Positions 6,468 through 10,568 of a stretch of 10,568 bases of DNA are shown one piece after another (the first letter of the stretch is position 1; the number at the start of each line of letters is the position of its first letter). The notes below the pieces were generated by a model. That model searched no databases, was not told where the DNA came from, and saw only the letters and a program-made list of their open reading frames with translations. The DNA comes from Phycisphaerae bacterium (GTDB lineage Bacteria; Planctomycetota; Phycisphaerae; UBA1845): assembly GCA_028277545.1 (NCBI GenBank), contig JANQGB010000192.1, positions 1 to 10,568 of the forward strand, read 5' to 3'. The translations under genes and the position numbers were made by a program.

Positions 6468-7115
6468 GCATTTCGGGCCGGCGGTGGCACGCAAGCCGAC
6501 GCGCATTACGACGGCGCGAACGTCACGTATCGACAAAGGAGACCTACGATGGCCCATCGTGTCATAGTGTTGTCGATCACCCAAAGTAGGCCACTGATTA
6601 TCACTTGAAAGCCGGCCATCTTGAGGAGGTGTTGATTCGCGATATTGCCCCTTCGGTCCATGGCGGACCGGAGGAGTCCGGGTACCCGGTCGAAAGTAAC
6701 TCGTTGTGCCGGAGTCGAAGAGGCAGGCGATTTCAGAGCGAGACGGAACAGGGAGTGGGGAGTAGCGACCCGAGTTATGCGGCGACGTGGATTCAGCGAA
6801 GGATGCCTGGTGACACAGGGGTAACAAAATCTGGTGCAGACGGCTGACAAATTGTGGTGTCATTTGGCGACGGGTCGGGCATGGTGAGCAAGCGTAAGAG
6901 TTGCTATAGTAGATAGTTGCGGAAGAATGACGAATCGGGGCGACCCGCGTTGAAGCCCAAAAGATAGCGATTTAGGCTTCCGAAGGGCGATTCTCCTGGA
7001 CAACGCGACGGTCTTGGCGGCCCGTGCAGCCATTCCCCGCGGCAGTCGTCCGGAACACTAGCGTGGGTACCAGACATCGGGCCGAGTCGCTGCCGATCGG
7101 GTACTTACGTCTATC
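6468..7115. other. Intergenic/decayed stretch with small frames and hairpins
   Basis: No gene of recognised family is present. A 19-codon frame at 6549-6608 (MAHRVIVLSITQSRPLIIT) follows AGGAG (6538-6542) at a good distance and is the only candidate small gene. An open frame at 6660-6824 has no ribosome site. Hairpin-forming sequence is concentrated at 6654-6689. Further out, a CGGG-GCGA-CCCG hairpin with a GNRA-type loop (6936-6947) is followed by a GAAGCC/GGCTTC pair (6952-6957, 6975-6980). TATAGT at 6905-6910 resembles a -10 box but has no matching -35. Minus frames at 6423-6863 and 6506-6850 are not recognised. Confidence 0.5.
6654..6689. other. Cluster of overlapping perfect hairpins
   Basis: Three mutually exclusive perfect inverted repeats lie within 36 bp: CGGTCC-ATGGC-GGACCG (6654-6670), CCGGA-GGAG-TCCGG (6668-6681) and the 12-bp palindrome CCGGGTACCCGG (6678-6689). 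The stems share bases, so alternative folds are possible. There is no T-run, which argues against a simple terminator. It could belong to a structured RNA, a protein-binding palindrome or a mobile-element remnant. Confidence 0.45.
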
Positions 7116-7190
7116 GATGTCGAAGGCCGGGATCGCTAGATCGAAGCCCTTTTCATAGGCAAACCGGCCGGCGACGAGGATCGTCTTGTT
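7116..7190 (-). pseudogene. Glycosyltransferase family GT4 fragment
   Basis: Read on the minus strand, the segment encodes ILVAGRFAYEKGFDLAIPAF. This closely fits the conserved start of the GT4 C-terminal Rossmann domain (hydrophobic strand, GR, then EKGxDLLIxAF), which lies near the nucleotide-sugar binding site. The frame continues to TAA at 6972-6974, but nothing beyond the motif resembles a glycosyltransferase. Upstream it runs at once into the opposite-strand TPR fragment. This is a relic of about 25 residues, not a functional gene. Confidence 0.5.
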
Positions 7191-7225
7191 GCAGAGCCCG
7201 GTAGCGGCTTGTATCCCGGGCGGGC

Positions 7226-7402
7226 ATCGACCTCAACAAGCTTGCGGAGTTGTTCCGGGCAACGAACCGTCTGTTGGAGGCCGAGCCGCTGATACGCCGA
7301 GCGCTGGCCATCGACGAGAAGTCCTACGGAGCCGGCCACCCCAACGTTGCCATCCGCCTCAACAATAGAGCGACGTTGTGCTGTTCCACGAACCTAGATT
7401 CC
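7226..7402 (+). pseudogene. TPR-repeat fragment (kinase/TPR or kinesin-light-chain-like family)
   Basis: The plus frame encodes IDLNKLAELFR, then ATNRLLEAEPLIRRALAIDE, then KSYGAGHPNVAIRLNN. This is one nearly complete 42-residue tetratricopeptide unit of the type found in planctomycete kinase-TPR and NB-ARC-TPR proteins. The next unit starts, then degenerates (RATLCCSTNLDS where NLATLLQATNRL would be expected). The frame has a stop just upstream (TAG 7202-7204) and no ribosome site. It is a relic of a much longer repeat protein. The frame runs on to TGA at 7487-7489, overlapping the 3' end of the convergent baeRF gene, but the TPR similarity ends before that. Confidence 0.7.
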
Positions 7403-7418
7403 ATTGGCCACACCTCCC

Positions 7419-7455
7419 AGAAGCCTCGCAGAATGCGATACCTCAACTGGCTTCT
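7419..7455 (-). other. Bulged hairpin downstream of the baeRF gene
   Basis: AGAAGCC (7419-7425) pairs with GGCTTCT (7449-7455), enclosing TCGCA-GAA-TGCGA (7426-7438). It begins about 20 bases beyond the baeRF stop codon in the direction of transcription, so it could end or protect that mRNA. No U-run follows, so intrinsic termination is doubtful. Confidence 0.35.
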
Positions 7456-7475
7456 TCTGCACGCGGGCAGCTGCG

Positions 7476-8627
7476 TCATGCCCGGGTGACATACTCGGCT
7501 GCCGAGCGGTATTGCAGAGAGCAACCCACGCCACCGTGCGCCATCAGCGTGTCACTTTCCTGCACGACTTCGATATCACACCCGTCCCGTTCGGCCACTC
7601 GAACCATCTCTTCTTTCACGTCGAGGCCTCGGAATTCGCCAGCGTCGCATTGACTACACTTCAGAGGCTTCGTTGTTTCGACCAGCGCTATGCCGCAGGT
7701 TGTGCATTGCCATCCCGGGGCAGGTTTGAATCCTTGCGCCAGCACCAGCTTGTCCACGCGGCTCTCCTGAAGAGCCTCCAACGTTGGTCCCGCCCCAACG
7801 GTTGCCAGGCCGCCGGTACGTACGGCACGAATCACGTCTTCGGCAGCGCGGCGCGATTCGTTCTCTTCCTCTTGAACAAAAGCCGAGATGGTGGCTTGTA
7901 CAATGTCGGAGGCCTTGGCTCCTCCCGAAGCGGGCACCGTGTCGATCAGCTTCGCGGCCAGATGCTTGGGAAGTTGCTGGGCCACTTGGGCGGCGATTCG
8001 CGGATTACCAGCCAGGATCAGGTGGGCCAATCCTCCGGCGGACATCAACTTGTCCAGGATCTTGATTTTCTCCTTGACAAATTTCTGTGTACGGTCTCGG
8101 CGATGATTTTGATAGTGGTTCTTTGTCCATTCGCGCCCCACCCGCTTGCGCAACTCCGGCCGGTCTTTCCACAATTCCGCCGTAACCGCCCCAAGGTTGA
8201 CCTCCAGAATGCGTACGCTCTCCTCCGTCGAGATCATCACAACATAACGGTGATAGGTGTCCTTGAGTTCCACCAAGTGGTAGATGTTGGGCGATATATC
8301 CACTGCGATCCAGTTCGGCAATGGTACGCGAAACTGGAGCGGCAGAAAGAACGGCTCTGCACCGGCGCGAGCAAAGAGCGCGATGCCCCTTGCGTCGGGC
8401 AAGAGACCTGTCGCCAGGAACTTCTGAATCCGTCCCAGAGCGTCCTCGGAGTCCTGACGCGCGGTTCCGGTCACTCCCTGCGTCAGCAGCCGGACCTGCG
8501 CATCGAAGGCACTCCGGCCGGTGAGGTCGCCGGCCTGGAGCGTCAGATAGCAGCTGACGACTTCGGCATCCGAATCCGGAAGAGTTGCAAGCGTGTGAAT
8601 GTGCTTTCGTAGGTTCTTGAGTTCCAT
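7476..8627 (-). CDS. Bacterial archaeo-eukaryotic release factor (baeRF) homologue
   Basis: A 383-residue protein with an eRF1/Pelota-like three-part layout, closest in my memory to baeRF family 10. Residues 1-125 are the N-terminal domain. About 126-265 form the RNase H-like middle domain, with GGLAHLILAGNP at 198-209. About 266-383 form an L7Ae-like C-terminal domain with a zinc ribbon (C308, C311, C324, C327) and the ending IEVVQESDTLMAHGGVGC. The loop that carries GGQ in true release factors reads GREWTKNHYQNHRRDRTQ, so the peptide-hydrolysing motif is absent. Members are thought to act on ribosomes or tRNA in rescue or quality control, by inference from the fold. ATG 8627 lies 6 bp after the ATPase stop, and GGGAGG (8640-8645) serves as a likely Shine-Dalgarno site within the ATPase's last codons. 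Stop TGA is at 7476-7478. The sequence looks intact. Confidence 0.85.
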   Translation of the reverse strand: MELKNLRKHIHTLATLPDSDAEVVSCYLTLQAGDLTGRSAFDAQVRLLTQGVTGTARQDSEDALGRIQKFLATGLLPDARGIALFARAGAEPFFLPLQFRVPLPNWIAVDISPNIYHLVELKDTYHRYVVMISTEESVRILEVNLGAVTAELWKDRPELRKRVGREWTKNHYQNHRRDRTQKFVKEKIKILDKLMSAGGLAHLILAGNPRIAAQVAQQLPKHLAAKLIDTVPASGGAKASDIVQATISAFVQEEENESRRAAEDVIRAVRTGGLATVGAGPTLEALQESRVDKLVLAQGFKPAPGWQCTTCGIALVETTKPLKCSQCDAGEFRGLDVKEEMVRVAERDGCDIEVVQESDTLMAHGGVGCSLQYRSAAEYVTRA

Positions 8628-8633
8628 CTCGTA

Positions 8634-10568
8634 TCACGACCTCCCTTCGTTCGCGGCAGCTTTCGTAGCCCTTGGCAGCCGGGAATTCCAGACCAGTTTG
8701 TGGATTTCGATCGCAATGGTGACTGTCAAAGCGCAGCCCAGAAGGGCTAACCAGATAGTCGGGGCGACGGGCTCCACCTCCAGCAGTGTCCGCCCGATGG
8801 GCAAATGCATCATCATTACGTGAATCAACATCGCGAGAGTCGAACCAGCCATCAGGATTGGGTTCCGTAACGGTGACAGTCGGAAGGCAGACCTTGTTTC
8901 CGATCGGCAGTTACCGATGTGTATAATCTGGAATTGTACCATGAGCAGGAGGATGACATTCCTCGCTCCGGACTCGCTCCACCCGTTCGACAACAGCCAT
9001 GCAAAGACGCCAAAGACAACTCCGCCCATCACTATCGCGCCAATAATCGTGCGCTCAATCATGAGGCGGTCGAATATGCGTTCCTGTGGTGGTCTCGGCT
9101 TGCGACACAACACGCCCCGCTCGCCCGGCTCGAAGGCCAGGGCGACATCCTGGATGCCATTGGTTACGAGATTCAGCCACAAGAGTTGCACGGGAAGCAG
9201 CGGAAGCGGCATGCCGGTTGCGACGGCCAATAAGAGGAAGAGAATTTCTGCGGCTCCGGTGGAAATCAGGAGGTAGATCACCTTGCGGATGTTGTCATAG
9301 GCAACGCGCCCTTCCTCGACGCCGGCGACAATGGTGGTGAAGTTGTCGTCGCTGATAACCAGTTCGGCGGCCTCGCGGGCAACGTCGGTGCCCGCTTGGC
9401 CCATCGCCACGCCGATATTGGCGGCGCGCAGCGCCGGAGCATCATTTACACCATCCCCGGTTACGGCCACATAGTGCCCCGCGCGGCGAGCGGCATCCAC
9501 CAGTTCCAGCTTCTGGCGAGGTGAGACTCGCGCGAATACGCGAGTGCGCTTGACTATCTCCTGTAACTCTTCCGCGGACTTCCGTTCCAGGTCGAATCCG
9601 GTGACGACTTGGTCCAGGTGCGTTGCCAGGCCGAGCTCCCGCGCGATGGCCAACGCCGTAACCGGATGGTCACCAGTGATCATCGCCACCTCCACGCCCG
9701 CATCCTGGGAGGAAACTACGGCTTCGTAGACTCCCGGCCGAAGAGGGTCGATCATCCCGAGAAAACCTAAGAACGAGAGTTCCGAGGGTGTCGCCGGCGA
9801 ATCAGATGAATCGGCGGCATCGGGCGCTTCACCTTGGGCCAATCCCAGTACCCGATACCCTCGCTCGGCCATGGACTCGGCCATTCTGGGCAGCGCCTGG
9901 TGAGCATGCCGGCCGTGCTGATCATCACACATAACCAGGATGCGTTCCGGCGCGCCCTTCACGAAGACGTGGCTCGTTCCCTTGAACCTGTGAAATGAGG
10001 CGGCGAACTGATGTTCTGATTCAAAAGGAATCTCGTTGACCTGTGGATAAGCGTTCAATGTGTCCCGACGACTCAGGCCTAGCTTCTCTGCCATTGACAG
10101 CAACGCAACGTCAGTCGGGTCACCGCGCCACACCCAAAGGCCGTCTTCGCGGTGCAACTCAGCTTCGTTACAGAGGACCGCAACCCGAGCTAGCTCATCG
10201 AATTCACTCCCTGGCTCTATCGGCACACCCTGATGGTGGATCTGACCATCTGGCGTGAAGCCCTCGCCCGTAACTTCGAATGCATCGCCGTTCGGCAGCC
10301 GTACCTCACGAACAGTCAACTCGTTGCAGGTCAGCGTTCCGGTCTTGTCGCTTCCGATCAGTGTACAACTGCCCAGGCCTTCGACCGCAGCGAGCCGACG
10401 GACGATCACGCCACGGCGAGCCATTCGCGTTGTACCGATGGCCAACGCCACGGTGATGGCGATCGGCAGCCCTCCGGGTATGGCCGAGACGGCCAACGCC
10501 ACACCGAACATAAACATCGTGGTGACCGTGTGCCCGTGGCCGAGGATACCTATCAAGCCAACCAGCAG
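8634..10568 (-). CDS. P-type cation-transporting ATPase (P2-like), 5' partial
   Basis: The frame is open to the right edge, so the N-terminus (actuator domain, M1-M3) lies outside; 644 residues are visible, counted from base 10568. They include M4 with PGGL (31-34), the phosphorylation motif DKTGT (D74), nucleotide-binding KGAPE (204-208), TGDH (298-301), the hinge TGDGVNDAP (370-378), and six further hydrophobic segments M5-M10 (about 429-452, 457-479, 507-526, 538-554, 571-587, 604-626). It is an inner-membrane pump using ATP through an aspartyl-phosphate. The catalytic motifs are intact, but ion-site residues differ from the SERCA calcium pump: PEGL is PGGL, the M5 SSNVGE position reads STGAAE, and M6 NLVTDG reads NLVTNG. 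The ion is therefore uncertain, and a Ca2+ label would be unsafe. It ends at TGA 8634-8636, 6 bp before baeRF, and is the upstream gene of that operon. Confidence 0.93.
   Translation of the reverse strand: MLVGLIGILGHGHTVTTMFMFGVALAVSAIPGGLPIAITVALAIGTTRMARRGVIVRRLAAVEGLGSCTLIGSDKTGTLTCNELTVREVRLPNGDAFEVTGEGFTPDGQIHHQGVPIEPGSEFDELARVAVLCNEAELHREDGLWVWRGDPTDVALLSMAEKLGLSRRDTLNAYPQVNEIPFESEHQFAASFHRFKGTSHVFVKGAPERILVMCDDQHGRHAHQALPRMAESMAERGYRVLGLAQGEAPDAADSSDSPATPSELSFLGFLGMIDPLRPGVYEAVVSSQDAGVEVAMITGDHPVTALAIARELGLATHLDQVVTGFDLERKSAEELQEIVKRTRVFARVSPRQKLELVDAARRAGHYVAVTGDGVNDAPALRAANIGVAMGQAGTDVAREAAELVISDDNFTTIVAGVEEGRVAYDNIRKVIYLLISTGAAEILFLLLAVATGMPLPLLPVQLLWLNLVTNGIQDVALAFEPGERGVLCRKPRPPQERIFDRLMIERTIIGAIVMGGVVFGVFAWLLSNGWSESGARNVILLLMVQFQIIHIGNCRSETRSAFRLSPLRNPILMAGSTLAMLIHVMMMHLPIGRTLLEVEPVAPTIWLALLGCALTVTIAIEIHKLVWNSRLPRATKAAANEGRS
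8640..8645 (-). promoter_or_regulatory. Ribosome-binding site for baeRF inside the ATPase coding end
   Basis: GGGAGG on the minus strand lies 12 nt before the baeRF ATG (8627) and inside the last codons of the ATPase. Ribosomes finishing the ATPase would uncover or pass this site, which favours translational coupling. No promoter fits in the 6-bp gap. Confidence 0.6.

Noticed and set aside
6423..6863. Minus-strand 146-codon frame and the overlapping 114-codon frame
   Set aside because: They overlap each other in different frames, cover the signal-peptide relic and hairpins, and show no domain I can name. A mobile-element origin was considered but could not be supported.
6905..6910. TATAGT as a promoter -10 box
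   Set aside because: The hexamer 17 bp upstream (TGGTGA) is a poor -35, and no gene follows on the plus strand.
7404..8612. 402-codon plus-strand open frame
   Set aside because: It is antisense to the baeRF gene, which has clear domains, a zinc ribbon and operon context. The plus product has no recognisable motif and no start signal.
8919..10258. Plus-strand frames opposite the P-type ATPase
   Set aside because: They are antisense to an ATPase frame with all catalytic motifs; no independent evidence.

Overview
The window looks like a piece of a GC-rich Planctomycetota genome. Three things point there: a membrane Ser/Thr protein kinase fused to a very long WD40 array; small membrane proteins carrying the planctomycete-style CPxCGYDL...CPECG zinc ribbon; and a dockerin-like (DxDGDVDxAD) fragment. 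No rRNA, tRNA, CRISPR array or intact transposase was seen. Family assignments come from reading motifs, not from searches.

Layout. (1) Bases 1-3477 (+) hold the C-terminal 1158 residues of a transmembrane Ser/Thr kinase. The kinase core enters from the left edge, followed by one membrane helix and 21 consecutive WD40 repeats. These divide exactly into three 879-bp blocks of seven, that is, three potential seven-bladed propellers; the last two blocks are recognisable copies of each other. (2) Bases 3478-4210 have no convincing intact gene, but contain a short remnant of the N-terminus of another kinase of the same general type. (3) Bases 4211-6235 (+) hold two zinc-ribbon membrane protein loci. 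The first is probably split by a frameshift, and the second may have lost its C-terminus. (4) Two near-identical leader/ribosome-site segments (5501-5532 and 6359-6390) each precede a broken reading frame: one a dockerin-like fragment with a nonsense codon 3, the other a signal-peptide-like frame with no start codon and a frameshift. (5) Bases 6468-7475 form a gene graveyard, with a glycosyltransferase GT4 fragment on the minus strand, a TPR fragment on the plus strand and a cluster of hairpins. (6) Bases 7476-10568 (-) are a compact, intact operon: a P-type cation ATPase (5' end outside the window) followed after 6 bp by a bacterial archaeo-eukaryotic release factor (baeRF) homologue with a C-terminal zinc ribbon and no GGQ motif.

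How the parts fit. The kinase is a plausible membrane sensor/scaffold whose WD40 array lies on the far side of its single membrane helix from the kinase. The ATPase and baeRF genes are almost certainly co-transcribed and perhaps translationally coupled, which suggests a link between ion transport or membrane stress and ribosome/tRNA handling. The middle third is accessory DNA shaped by duplication and decay of planctomycete paralogue families (kinase, TPR, zinc ribbon, dockerin).
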